This document shows positions 1-10,800 of a stretch of DNA of 64,000 nt, piece by piece. Origin of the DNA: Streptomyces sp. CB02923 (GTDB lineage: Bacteria; Actinomycetota; Actinomycetes; Streptomycetales; Streptomycetaceae); the NCBI RefSeq assembly GCF_001905005.1, contig NZ_LWKZ01000012.1:363061-427060 (forward strand). The letters run 5' to 3'. The notes under the pieces were generated by a model that made no database searches, had not been told where the DNA came from, and saw nothing but the letters and a program-made list of their open reading frames with translations. Made by a program: the position numbers and the translations under genes. The first letter of the stretch is position 1, and each line of letters starts with the position of its first letter.

Positions 1-2
1 AC

Positions 3-1079
3 GCGGACTACCGTGGCGGGGACTTCCCCTTCACCTCGCTCGTCGACCTCGCCGACCGCCGGTTCGGTGCCGGTGTCATCGCCGCCAACGACGAGTTCTT
101 CGCCGAGCGCGAGAACCTGCTGAAGCCCGGCCCCGCGGTCTTCGACCCGGAGCGCTTCGGCCACAAGGGCAAGATCATGGACGGCTGGGAGACCCGGCGG
201 CGGCGCGGGGCCGACGGCGCGCACCCCTTCCCCGCCGAGGACGAGCACGACTGGGCGCTGATCCGCCTCGCCGCCGCCGGCGTCATCCGGGGCGTCATCG
301 TCGACACCGCCCACTTCCGCGGCAACTACCCGCAGCAGATCACCGTCGAGGCCACCGCGCTCCCCGGCAGCCCGAGCCCCGCCGACCTGCTCGCCGACGA
401 CGTGAAGTGGGAGGAGATCGTCCCCCGTACGCCGGTGCGCGGCCACGCCGCCAACGGCTTCGCGGTGACGGCCGAGCGCCGCTTCACCCACCTGCGCCTC
501 AAGCAGCACCCCGACGGCGGCGTCGCCCGGCTGCGGGTGCACGGCGAGGTCGTGCCCGACCCGGCGTGGCTGGACGTGCTGGGCACCGTCGACCTGGCGT
601 CCGTCATGCACGGCGGCGTCGTCGAGGACGCCTCCGACCGCTTCTACTCCTCGCCCGCGCAGATCATCCAGCCCGACCTGTCCCGCAAGATGGACGACGG
701 CTGGGAGAACCGCCGCCGCCGCGTCCGCGACACCAACGACTGGGTACGGTTCCGGCTGGCCGCGCAGGGCGGGATACGCGCCGTCGAGATCGACACCGCG
801 TACCTGAAGGGCAACTCGGCGGGCTGGGCGGCGCTCTACGGATGCGACGCGGAGACCGCCGACCCGGCCGACGACGCGGCCTGGTTCGAGATCCTGCCGC
901 AGACCCGGCTCCAGCCCGACACCCCGCACCGCTTCGCGCTCCCGCGCCCGGTGACCGCCACCCACGTACGGCTGGACGTCTTCCCCGACGGCGGCCTGGC
1001 CCGGCTGCGCCTGCACGGCGACCTCACCGACACCGGCCGCGCCGCACTCGCCCGCCGCTTCGACGAGTTGTGCGGCTGA
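3..1079 (+). CDS. alc: Allantoicase, 3' part (5' end outside window)
   Basis: The reading frame is open from base 3 and ends in TGA at 1079, so the true start lies upstream. The protein would hydrolyse allantoate to ureidoglycolate and urea in purine (allantoin) catabolism in the cytosol. The visible 358 residues contain the two internal repeats typical of the family: KIMDGWETRRRR near the start and KMDDGWENRRRR about 165 residues later, each followed by a beta-rich half containing a D-T-A-(H/Y) segment and ending in RLRVHG or RLRLHG. The fold and repeat structure are known for the family; the assignment is by recognition. No partner genes of the pathway are visible downstream. Confidence 0.93.
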   Translation, partial: ADYRGGDFPFTSLVDLADRRFGAGVIAANDEFFAERENLLKPGPAVFDPERFGHKGKIMDGWETRRRRGADGAHPFPAEDEHDWALIRLAAAGVIRGVIVDTAHFRGNYPQQITVEATALPGSPSPADLLADDVKWEEIVPRTPVRGHAANGFAVTAERRFTHLRLKQHPDGGVARLRVHGEVVPDPAWLDVLGTVDLASVMHGGVVEDASDRFYSSPAQIIQPDLSRKMDDGWENRRRRVRDTNDWVRFRLAAQGGIRAVEIDTAYLKGNSAGWAALYGCDAETADPADDAAWFEILPQTRLQPDTPHRFALPRPVTATHVRLDVFPDGGLARLRLHGDLTDTGRAALARRFDELCG

Positions 1080-1453
1080 GCGGCGTTAGCCCCTGCTCTC
1101 GTGGCACGCGGTGTCGCGAAAGCGTCCGGCGGTGGCCGGCGACGCGCCATCGGCAAGGGCGCGCAGGGCAGCAGTGGCGCAGACCCTTGTCGACAGGTAC
1201 CTAAATCGATGTGCGCATTAGCAACTCAATTTGAGGGAGATTTGAGCATCGTAAACCGCCGAACCCGGAGTGCGCCGAAATAGCACCCCGGGTTCGTCGG
1301 TGTGGAGTGTTTGGCGTCACTCCCCGGCGGATTTGCGGCGTCGCGACACTATCCTTGGGCCCGGCCGCCGACCGGCTGTCGCAGGCGTGTCCTGTACGTG
1401 CCCGTGGTCGGACGACGGCCAGCTCAGGACGTGGTCTCCGCGTCCGGCGAGAG

Positions 1454-1497
1454 CCGCCGCCCCTGCTCCAACGGCCAAGGTAGGGAAGGGGCGGCGG
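1454..1497 (-). repeat. Hairpin, left member of an inverted pair
   Basis: Perfect 11-bp arms (CCGCCGCCCCT at 1454-1464 and its complement at 1487-1497) enclose a 22-base loop. Read on the minus strand the loop is nearly the same as the loop of the hairpin at 2158-2189 (shared CTTGGCCGTTGGAGC), although the stems differ in sequence. Similarity continues weakly outward beyond the stem (CTCTCGCCG against TTTCTCGCCG). Confidence 0.6.
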
Positions 1498-2157
1498 TTT
1501 CCGGAGGGCAGGCTTTTGCAGGCCGGGGCGCATGTCGTCCGGGTTCCTGGGGTCGGAATGTTCTTTGCAGGGGTGATCCTTTTCCCCGGGTGGACCACTT
1601 GGCTTCGGCAGTCGCACGGAGGGTCGCCCGGGTGGTGATGTGCGCAATCCCCAAGGGGCCTTGTTGGTCGGGCCTGTCCCGGTCTGCCCGGTGGGCGCCG
1701 TAAGGCGCGGACGAAGGACGGCGGAAAACGTTCAGCGGTGAACCAGTTACCCGTATCGAGCGATCGGTTCACGAACAGGAAGCTGCAACGATCATGAAAA
1801 CCTCGCGAGGCAAGAGGGCTTACGCTGTCGCGTTGGTCACATTGACGCCCAGTTAGGCATCACCTTCTGTTGCCTATTCGTTACGTATGGTTTTCGAATC
1901 GGCTGGGTGCTGCGGCGTCGCGGTCCGGCCCCCCGAAGGCTTGACGCGCTACCCGTGAGTAGATGAGGGGCGTCTGCGTTCTTTGAGCTGAATGGCTGTC
2001 ATATGTCCGGCGAAGGGGGCCGCAGCATACTCCGGCCCGCTGACAACCGGCCGGTCCGCTCCGGTCCCGGGGGCACCGGAATCAGTTGCCAGAGCGGGCC
2101 CCGGCACCGTTAATGGTCTGGACGCATGCCGCGGGGGAGCAGCGCTCACTCCGTCCT

Positions 2158-2189
2158 CGCCTTCCCTGCTTGGCCGTTGGAGCAAGGCG
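2158..2189 (+). repeat. Hairpin, right member of an inverted pair
   Basis: Arms CGCCTT (2158-2163) and AAGGCG (2184-2189) enclose a 20-base loop sharing CTTGGCCGTTGGAGC with the minus-strand loop of the 1454-1497 hairpin. The stem sequence has changed but the pairing is kept. It lies 65 bases before the start of the small CDS at 2255, so it may be in that gene's leader. Confidence 0.6.
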
Positions 2190-2254
2190 TGGCACGGGTT
2201 TCTCGCCGTAACCGAGCCGACGACGAGGTCGGCACGAGCACAGGAGACAACTCA

Positions 2255-2557
2255 ATGAACGAACCGACCAGCAGCCGGTCCCAGGGCCCTTCACCCACCG
2301 GCGACGTCGGCAGCACCACGGGCGGCGCCGGACCCACCCCCTCCGGACCGCCCCTGAACCTCTCTCCGGCAGCCGGCGCCCCGGTCACCCCTTCGGGCGC
2401 CTACAGTCGTCGGCAGGCCCACCGCAGGCGCCTGGAAATGTACCTGGACGGCCACTTCGAACTGAGCCTCTACGTCTCCCCGCGGCTGCTCCGCTGGCTC
2501 TGCAGCGGCATGGTCACCGCGGCGATGGGCGTCACCTGGTACCTGAAAAATCACTGA
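2255..2557 (+). CDS. Small protein of unknown function with C-terminal hydrophobic segment
   Basis: A 100-residue protein, not recognised as a named family. ATG at 2255 is preceded by AGGAGA seven bases upstream. Residues 1-50 are rich in Gly, Pro, Ser and Thr and probably disordered. Residues 51-75 are basic and charged (RRQAHRRRLEMYLDGHFELS). The last 25 residues form a moderately hydrophobic stretch (SPRLLRWLCSGMVTAAMGVTWY) ending KNH, consistent with membrane association. It is followed 59 bases later by a strong terminator. Function cannot be inferred from context. Confidence 0.7.
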   Translation: MNEPTSSRSQGPSPTGDVGSTTGGAGPTPSGPPLNLSPAAGAPVTPSGAYSRRQAHRRRLEMYLDGHFELSLYVSPRLLRWLCSGMVTAAMGVTWYLKNH

Positions 2558-2616
2558 GCGGCCGCCGGTACGACGGCACGTGGTGCCACCCCGATCGGTG
2601 ATGGCCATGACCGACG

Positions 2617-2649
2617 AAGCGCCCCGGGCCCGATCGGCCCGGGGCGCTT
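2617..2649. terminator. Intrinsic terminator hairpin between convergent genes
   Basis: A 14-bp perfect stem AAGCGCCCCGGGCC with a 5-base loop and flanking A/T bases lies between the small CDS (+) and pepN (-), so it can serve both directions. Confidence 0.85.
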
Positions 2650-2674
2650 CCCGTATCTCGACGAGGCGCGGCCG

Positions 2675-5251
2675 CTACGCGGCAGCCACGTCCGCGTGCT
2701 GTGCCTTCAGGGCGCGCTCGATGCCGGAGCGGGACTCCGTCACCAGGCGGCGCAGGGCCGGGCTCGGTTCGGCCGAGGTGAGCCAGGTGTCGGTCGCGTC
2801 CAGGGTCTCCTGGGAGACCTGGAGGGACGGGTACAGGCCGACCGCGATCTGCTGTGCCATCTCGTGGCTGCGGCTGTTCCAGACGTCCTTGACCGCGGCG
2901 AAGTACTTCTCCGCGTACGGAGCGAGCAGCTCCCGCTGGTCGGTCTGGATGAAGCCGCTGATGACGGCCTCCTGCACGGCGTTGGGCAGCTTGTCGCTCT
3001 CCACGACCGAGTCCCACGCCGCCGCCTTCGCCTCGGCGGTCGGCCGGGACGCGCGGGCCGCCGCGGCGTGCCGCTCACCCGCCGACGTGCGGTCGCGCTC
3101 CAGCTCCGCCTCGATGACCTTCTCGTCGGCGCGGCCGGTCGCGGCCAGCCGCTGCACGAGCGACCAGCGCAGCTCGGTGTCGACGGCCAGGCCGGGGATC
3201 TCCTGCGTACCGTCGAGCAGGCCCTGGAGCAGGTCCAGCTGCGCGTCGGTACGGGCCGCGGCGGCGAACGCGCGCGCCCAGGCCAGCTGGTGGTCGCTGC
3301 CGGGGGCCGCGGCGCGCAGCTGCTCCAGCGCGGCCTCGGTCCACTTCGCCAGGCCGGTCTCCCGCCAGTCCGGGGCCGCGTACAGGTCCAGCGCCAGCTT
3401 CACCTGCCGGTGCAGCGACTGCACGACGCCGATGTCGGACTCCTTGGTGATGCCCGACAGCACCAGCTCCAGGTACTCGCGGGTGGGCAGTTCGCCGTCC
3501 CGCGTCATGTCCCACGCCGAGGCCCAGCACAGCGCGCGCGGCAGCGACTCGGTGAAGTCGCCCAGGTGCTCGGTGACGACGCGCAGCGAGTCCTCGTCCA
3601 GGCGGACCTTGGCGTACGAGAGGTCGTCGTCGTTGAGGAGGATGACGGCCGGGCGCGGCGTGTTCTGCGGGAACGGTACCTCGGTGCGCTCGCCGTCCAC
3701 GTCCAGCTCGATCCGGTCCGTACGGACCAGCTTGCCGTCCTTCAGGTCGTAGCAGCCGATCGCGATGCGGTGCGGGCGCAGCACCGGCTCACCCTTGGCG
3801 CCGGCCGGCAGGGCCGGGGCCTCCTGGAGTACGGCGAAGGAGGTGACCGTGCCGTCCTCGGCGACCTGGAGCTCCGGGCGCAGGATGTTGATGCCGGCCG
3901 TCTCCAGCCACGCCTTCGACCAGGTCTTCAGGTCCCGGCCGCTGGTCTCCTCCAGCGCGCCGAGCAGGTCGGACAGCCGGGTGTTCTTGAAGGCGTGCGC
4001 CTTGAAGTACGCCTGGACGCCCTGGAAGAACTCGTCCATGCCGACGTAGGCGACGAGCTGCTTGAGGACGGAAGCGCCCTTCGCGTACGTGATGCCGTCG
4101 AAGTTGACGAGCACGTCGTCCAGGTCGCGGATCTCGGCCATGATCGGGTGCGTGGAGGGCAGCTGGTCCTGCCGGTACGCCCAGGTCTTCATCGAGTTCG
4201 CGAAGCTGGTCCACGAGTGCGGCCAGCGGCTGCCCGGCGCGTGCGCCTGGCAGGCGATGGAGGTGTACGTGGCGAACGACTCGTTCAGCCACAGGTCGTT
4301 CCACCACTCCATGGTGACCAGGTCGCCGAACCACATGTGCGCCAGCTCGTGCAGGATGGTCTCGGCGCGCGCCTCGTAGGCGGCGTCGGTCACCTTCGAG
4401 CGGAAGACGTACTGGTCGCGGATGGTCACCGCGCCCGCGTTCTCCATCGCGCCCGCGTTGAACTCCGGTACGAACAGCTGGTCGTACTTGGCGAACGGAT
4501 ACGCGTAGTCGAACTTCTCCTCGAACCAGTCGAAGCCCTGCCGGGTGACCTCGAAGATCGCGTCCGCGTCGAGGTGCTCGGCCAGCGACGGACGGCAGTA
4601 GATGCCCAGCGGCACCGAGCGCCCGCCGCCCTCCCAGGTGCTGTGCACGCTGTGGTACGGGCCGGCGATCAGCGCGGTGATGTACGTGGAGATCCGCGGC
4701 GTGGGCGCGAACCGCCACACGTTGTCCTGCGGCTCGGACGCCGGCGAGTTGGAGATCACCGTCCAGCCCGCGGGGGCCGTGACGGTGAAGGCGAACGTCG
4801 CCTTCAGGTCCGGCTGCTCGAAGCTGGCGAACACCCGGCGGGCGTCCGGCACCTCGAACTGCGTGTAGAGGTACGCCTGCTGGTCGACCGGGTCGACGAA
4901 GCGGTGCAGGCCCTCGCCGGTGTTGGTGTACGTGCAGTCCGCGACGACCTTCAGCTCGTTGCGGCCCTCCCGCAGCCCCGGCAGCGCGATCCGGGAGTCC
5001 TGGAACACCGTGCCCGGATCCAGGGGCTCACCGTTGAGCACCACCTCGTGCACGGTCGGCGCCACCAGGTCGATGAACGATTCCGCACCCGCCTCGGCGG
5101 CGTCGAACCGCACCGTGGTGACCGACCGGTAGGTGCCGCCCTCCGCGGCCTCCTGCGCGCCGGAGAGGTCCAGATCGATCTCGTACGCGTCCACGCTCAG
5201 CAGCCGCGCCCGCTGCTGCGCCTCGTCGCGGGTCAGATTCGTGCCAGGCAC
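2675..5251 (-). CDS. pepN: Aminopeptidase N (M1 family zinc metallopeptidase)
   Basis: An 858-residue cytosolic aminopeptidase that removes N-terminal residues from peptides. GTG at 5251 is chosen because AAAGGAG precedes it at good spacing and the N-terminus VPGTNLTRDEAQQRA matches the known Streptomyces PepN start. The substrate-anchoring GAMEN motif is at about residue 267. The zinc motif HELAHMW starts at residue 301, followed by WLNESFA, which carries the third ligand Glu. The C-terminal half is the helical ERAP-type domain. No signal peptide is seen. A second M1 paralogue lies at 14691-17273. Confidence 0.97.
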   Translation of the reverse strand: MPGTNLTRDEAQQRARLLSVDAYEIDLDLSGAQEAAEGGTYRSVTTVRFDAAEAGAESFIDLVAPTVHEVVLNGEPLDPGTVFQDSRIALPGLREGRNELKVVADCTYTNTGEGLHRFVDPVDQQAYLYTQFEVPDARRVFASFEQPDLKATFAFTVTAPAGWTVISNSPASEPQDNVWRFAPTPRISTYITALIAGPYHSVHSTWEGGGRSVPLGIYCRPSLAEHLDADAIFEVTRQGFDWFEEKFDYAYPFAKYDQLFVPEFNAGAMENAGAVTIRDQYVFRSKVTDAAYEARAETILHELAHMWFGDLVTMEWWNDLWLNESFATYTSIACQAHAPGSRWPHSWTSFANSMKTWAYRQDQLPSTHPIMAEIRDLDDVLVNFDGITYAKGASVLKQLVAYVGMDEFFQGVQAYFKAHAFKNTRLSDLLGALEETSGRDLKTWSKAWLETAGINILRPELQVAEDGTVTSFAVLQEAPALPAGAKGEPVLRPHRIAIGCYDLKDGKLVRTDRIELDVDGERTEVPFPQNTPRPAVILLNDDDLSYAKVRLDEDSLRVVTEHLGDFTESLPRALCWASAWDMTRDGELPTREYLELVLSGITKESDIGVVQSLHRQVKLALDLYAAPDWRETGLAKWTEAALEQLRAAAPGSDHQLAWARAFAAAARTDAQLDLLQGLLDGTQEIPGLAVDTELRWSLVQRLAATGRADEKVIEAELERDRTSAGERHAAAARASRPTAEAKAAAWDSVVESDKLPNAVQEAVISGFIQTDQRELLAPYAEKYFAAVKDVWNSRSHEMAQQIAVGLYPSLQVSQETLDATDTWLTSAEPSPALRRLVTESRSGIERALKAQHADVAAA

Positions 5252-5370
5252 CCGATATCTCCTTTGCTTCGGACTTGGGCCCATCCTTCCACGCGGCGCG
5301 GGATCACCCGATGGAGGGCATCGACGGATATCGTGCGCTCCAGAGCGGCCGCCGACCTTACGCTCCGGCT

Positions 5371-5380
5371 GAAAGGAGGC
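5371..5380 (+). promoter_or_regulatory. Strong ribosome binding site fixing the Uma2 start
   Basis: GAAAGGAGGC is almost fully complementary to the 16S 3' end and sits six bases before ATG at 5387. This fixes the start inside a much longer open frame. Confidence 0.85.
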
Positions 5381-5386
5381 GCCGCG

Positions 5387-5977
5387 ATGACCCTGATGCA
5401 TCACGACACTGTTGAGGACATCATGCGGGCCGAGAAAGGCCACGAGCTGCTGCGCTTTCTGGAGAAGGTCCCTGAGCTGGACCAGCTCAAGATCGAGCTC
5501 ATCGACGGAAAGATCGTTATGCAGGCGTCGGCAGCACCGTTCCACAACCGCATCGTTGCTTTGCTCACCGCGCAGATGATCGCCGAGGGGTGGGAAGCGC
5601 TGCCGGAACAGGCGCTGATCTCGGACATCTCCAGCTTCGAGCCCAAGGCGGACCTCACCGTCACCGTCGAGGAAGCGATCCGCAACAACCCGAATCCGCT
5701 CCCCGCCGACCGTGTCGACCTCGTCGTTGAAGTCGTCTCCTCCGACCGGGACAGCGATTACATCAAGAAGCGCATGTGGTACGCGATGAGCCGCATTCCC
5801 CTCTACCTCCTCGTGGACCCCAACGAATGCACGATCGAGCTGTACTCGGAGCCGGACCATCTGACCTACCGCCGGGTGGACCCGTACCGGTTCGGCGGCC
5901 CGGTACCGCTTCCCGAGCCGTTCTCGTTCGCGGTCGACACCTCGCGGTTCAAGCCGTATCCGCCCAAGCTGCCGTAG
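5387..5977 (+). CDS. Uma2-family putative endonuclease (DUF820)
   Basis: A 196-residue protein of the Uma2 family, which has the PD-(D/E)XK nuclease fold but mostly unknown biological role. Visible family features are LIDGKIVMQASAAPFHN near residue 40, the Asp of FEPKADLTV, the E-x-V segment DLVVEVVSSDRDSDYIKKRMWYA with its lysines, and the IPLYLLVDP strand. The family is abundant and often multi-copy in Streptomyces. It sits alone between pepN (divergent) and a DUF1203 gene, and does not form a recognisable restriction or toxin system here. Confidence 0.85.
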   Translation: MTLMHHDTVEDIMRAEKGHELLRFLEKVPELDQLKIELIDGKIVMQASAAPFHNRIVALLTAQMIAEGWEALPEQALISDISSFEPKADLTVTVEEAIRNNPNPLPADRVDLVVEVVSSDRDSDYIKKRMWYAMSRIPLYLLVDPNECTIELYSEPDHLTYRRVDPYRFGGPVPLPEPFSFAVDTSRFKPYPPKLP

Positions 5978-6180
5978 GGGTGACCGACAAGGCGGTCCCC
6001 GCAGCGGCGGGTCTGCCGCGCGCCTCCGAGCTGGAGAGCGACTACACCTCGGCGTGGCAGGAGTGGGACGAGAGTGGCGACGCGCGGCTGTGGGACCGAG
6101 TGGCGGGGGACGGGGACGTTGGTCAACTCCACGTCCGATTTCCGCCGGAAACAAGTCGGATGCCCGCCCACGCTGTACAC

Positions 6181-6705
6181 ATGACGACGTACACGCCCCT
6201 CCCCATCCCCGCAGCCGCCCTCAAGGAACTGCGTGAGTCCGACGACTCCGGGCGGGACATGGAGCCGTTCGCTGCCGGGTCCGTGAGTGACCGGGTGGAC
6301 AGTGTGGGCAGTCCGTTGCGGTGCTGTCTGCGGGCCGTGGTGGAAGGGGAGCGGATCGCGCTCGTCTCGTATGCGCCGTTGCGACGATGGGCGCAGGAGC
6401 GGTGGGCGCGGCCGGGGGCGTACGACGAGTGCGGGCCGGTGTTCATTCACGCCGAGGAGTGCGGCGGGCCGGACGCCGCCGGGCGGGCCGGGTATCCGTT
6501 CGCGCGGCCGGGGGCGCTGCGGACCCTGCGGCGCTACAACGCGGACGGGCACATCGTCGGCGGTCGCTGCTTCGAGATCCCCGCGGACGCGGACGCCGGG
6601 TTCGACGCGGCGTTCGCGGAGGCGTTCGCGCAGCCGGGCGTGGAGCTGGTGCATGTCCGGGCGCTGGAGTACGGGTGTTTCCACTTCGAGGTGCGGCGGC
6701 CGTAG
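6181..6705 (+). CDS. DUF1203 domain-containing protein
   Basis: A 174-residue protein with the DUF1203 pattern: SPLRCCLR near residue 42, GERIALVSYAPL, GPVFIHAEECGG, an LRRYNADG segment and a C-terminal HVRALEYGCFHFEVRR. Function is unknown. ATG at 6181 starts where the domain begins, but no good Shine-Dalgarno is seen. The frame stays open upstream to a GTG at 5980, so a longer product cannot be excluded. The upstream extension does not look like part of DUF1203. Confidence 0.8.
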   Translation: MTTYTPLPIPAAALKELRESDDSGRDMEPFAAGSVSDRVDSVGSPLRCCLRAVVEGERIALVSYAPLRRWAQERWARPGAYDECGPVFIHAEECGGPDAAGRAGYPFARPGALRTLRRYNADGHIVGGRCFEIPADADAGFDAAFAEAFAQPGVELVHVRALEYGCFHFEVRRP

Positions 6706-6721
6706 AAGGCAGGTGCGGATA

Positions 6722-6764
6722 CGCCGCGGGGCCCGTACGGAAGATCCGTACGGGCCCCGCGGCG
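6722..6764. terminator. Bidirectional terminator, 20-bp perfect stem
   Basis: Arms 6722-6741 and 6745-6764 are perfect complements with a 3-base loop. They lie between the convergent DUF1203 gene and asd. Confidence 0.9.
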
Positions 6765-6779
6765 CGGTGCGGAAACGGC

Positions 6780-7871
<1,092 letters not shown>

Positions 7872-7894
7872 TTACTGTCCACTATCTCAGGCCG

Positions 7895-10800
7895 TCATGA
7901 CACGACCTTTTCGATGCGCACGCCGCCGCTGCCCGTGACCGTGCCGGAAGCGTTCAGCAGCTGGACCTCGCCGAAGAACTCGCGTCCGGCGGGAGCCGGG
8001 CCCGCGACCGCGACCTCGGCCGTGACCTGCGTCGATGCTCCGCTACCCAGCTTTACCGCTTTCGATTCGTCCGTCTTGAGCGAACCGAGCGCGGAGGAGT
8101 AATACACATCACGGTAGTCGTAGGCGGTGCTGCCCGCGGGGATCGCGTAGCCGTCCACGACGACGGTGTACGTGCCGGGCGCGGGCTTGGTGATGCTGAC
8201 CGACTCGTCCGAGCCGCCGGTCGCCGACGAGGCGACGACCTTGCCGCCGAGCAGGACGCTCAGGTCCAGGTCGGCCTTGGCGTCGGCGGGCGCGCCGATC
8301 GCGGCGTCCAGCCGGGACACGCCGCTGCCCACGGCGATCTCGTACCGCTGCGACTCGCCTTCCTTGATCGTCGGGCGCTGCGTACGGGACGAGCCCAGCT
8401 CGCCGCCCTTCAGGGTGCCCTCGACGGCGGCGAAGGCGTTGGCGACCTTCCACTCCACCGGGGCCGGGCTGCCGATCTTGGCCTGCGGCAGGACGCGGAC
8501 GGCCGGGTCGAAGGTGGTGCCGAGCGCGGCAGCGGTGACCGTGTACGGGTTGTCCAGCAGCGGCGAGGTGCGCCGCGACTCGACCTCGATCTCCCAGACG
8601 CCGGGCGCCGGGTTCTTGTAGGTGCGCCGCACCGGGTCGCAGGTGTTGGCGGGGTTCGGGTAGTTGGGGTAGCAGTTCGGCGTGCCGGTCGGGTCGACCG
8701 GGACACCCTGCGGGCTGAGGGCGATCCAGCGCGTCTGGCTGCCCGCCGCGAGTCCGCTCATCGAGACCTGGAGGGCCTTGGCGCCCTTCGGGACGGTGAT
8801 GAAGTGGGAGGTGGTGGCGTTGCGCTGGACGGTGCCGGACTTGGCGAGCGCGTGGGTGGGCGCGGCCAGCGGCTCGGCGGCCACGACGGTGGCGAGGATC
8901 TTGCGGTCGACGCCCTCGGTGCGCGGGTCGTCCAGGTCCACGGTGACGCTGTGGATGCCGGCGGTGCGCGGCTTGGCGGTGATCTCGAAGGTCACCGGCC
9001 GGTTCAGCGGCAGCCAGATCGCGCCCTTCTCGTCCGGCAGGTCGAAGGTGCCGTCGTTGTTGATCAGGTCCAGCTCGTGCCGTACGGGACGGTCGGGGCC
9101 GGTGGTACGGGTGATGGTCACCTCGTACGTCCGGGACTGCCGGACCTTGAGGCCGCCCTCGCGGTCGTAGAGGCCGGTGCCGTAGCCGGGCGTCTTCAGG
9201 AAGTCGGACAGGGCCGTCTTCACCGGGGCGCGGACCGTGTACTCATGGGCGGCGGCGCCGTGCCGGATCGCGGACCAGGCGGCACGGATGTCCATCAGGC
9301 CGGAGCCCTGCTCGTACGACTGGAAGCCCTTGATCTGCTTGGCCGTCGAGGTCAGCGCGGTACGCAGCTTCGCCGGGGGCAGCGCGACCCGCTGCTGCTT
9401 CGCGGCGGACAGCAGCAGTGCCGACGCGCCGGTGGCCTGCGGCGCGGCCATCGAGGTGCCCTGGAGCATGGCGTAGCCGGGCGGCAGGTCGTAGCCCGCT
9501 TCGGCGGTGGGGCCGCCGGGCTCCCAGGTGGGGATGGTGTTGATGGAGGCGCCGGGAGCGGTGATGACCGGCGTGAAGCCGCCGTCCTCGCGCGGGCCGC
9601 GGGAGGAGAACGGGAGCATGGCGTACTTGCGCGTCACCGCCGAGCCGTAGTTCGCGGCCCAGGTCTCCTTGGAGATGGACGCGCCGACGCTGATGACCTT
9701 GTCGGCCAGGCCGGGGTCGCCGATGGTGTTCGCGCCGGGGCCGCTGTTGCCCGCCGAGATGATCAGCTGGACGCCGTAGGTGTCGATCAGCCGGGTGTAC
9801 AGCTCGGCACGGGCGTTGTTGCCGTCGTTGAGCGCGGGCAGACCGCCGATCGACATGTTGACGACGTCCACGCCGCGCTTGGTGACGAGGTCGATCATGC
9901 CCTCGGTGAGCGCGATGTTGGTGCAGCCGCCGCTCCAGGTGCACGCGCGCGAGGAGACCAGCTTGGCGCCGGGGGCGGCGCCGTTCATCTTCCCGCCGAA
10001 CAGCCCGTTCGCCGCGGTGATGCCCGCGACGTGCGTGCCGTGCTCGGACTCGACGACGCCGATGTTGACGAAGTCGGCCTTCTTGCCCGCCCAGTCCCCG
10101 CCGTACGGGTCCATCGGGACGTCCTTGCGGATCTCCACCGTGAAGGGGATGCGCTCGGCGATCGGGGTGCTCGGGTCGTCCTTGCCGAAGTAGCCGATGT
10201 CGAAGCCGTCCTTGTACGGCTTCATGGGCTTGTCGTCGGTGAAGTCGCCGTTGCCGTTCAGGTCCACGCGGACCGTGCCGGCGGCCGGGTCGTAGAGCAC
10301 GCCCCAGCTGTCGGTGGTGTCCCCGTCGCGGTTCAGGTCGCCCTTCATGTCGCCGCCGGTGGTGGCGGCCTCGGCGAAGGTGCTGATCAGGTACGAGCCC
10401 GCGGGGGCCTTCCAGGTCCGGCCGCCGTAGGTGAAGGACGGGCCGGAGACGGGAGTGGTCATCGGGCGCCAGGTCTGGTCGCCGTCGCTGATCGGGTCGG
10501 TGGCCGTCACCCAGTCGACGATCTTGCGCTCGCCGGTGGTGGTCTTCTGCAGCGCGGGGTGCGCCAGGTCCACGCCGGAGTCGAGGATGCCGATCGTCAC
10601 GCCGCGGCCGTCGGCCTTCGGGTGGTCACGGACGAAGTCCACCGCGCCGGTCTCGAAGGACGGCTGGTACGGGTTCTTCGCCGGGGTGTTCTTGCCGGGC
10701 GCCGGGTAGGTGCCGGCCTGCGGCCGGGCCTTGGCGGTGCGGTCCGTGCCGGGCCGGGGGTCCGGCAGCTTGATCTCCTGGCGGAGGTCGATGGCGTGCA

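Larger units (their letters stand above)
1080..2254. other. Long non-coding gap between allantoicase and the small CDS at 2255
   Basis: No convincing gene lies here. Open frames on both strands lack start signals and third-position GC bias. The stretch holds a pair of related hairpins facing outward (1454-1497 and 2158-2189). A relatively AT-rich segment around 1790-1910 contains a 6-bp inverted repeat TAGGCA/TGCCTA at 1854-1876. A 20-codon frame at 1794-1856 (MKTSRGKRAY...) has a weak AGGAAG 12 bases upstream; it could be a leader peptide or chance. Its size is unusual for a region otherwise packed with genes. Confidence 0.6.

Noticed and set aside
1870..1910. Sequence resembling a tRNA T arm (GGTTTTCGAATCGGC)
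   Set aside because: No acceptor, D or anticodon arms can be paired around it.
2696..5976. Very long open frame on the plus strand opposite pepN
   Set aside because: It is the antisense shadow of pepN. Only its last part, from 5387 after a strong ribosome site, is a real gene (Uma2).
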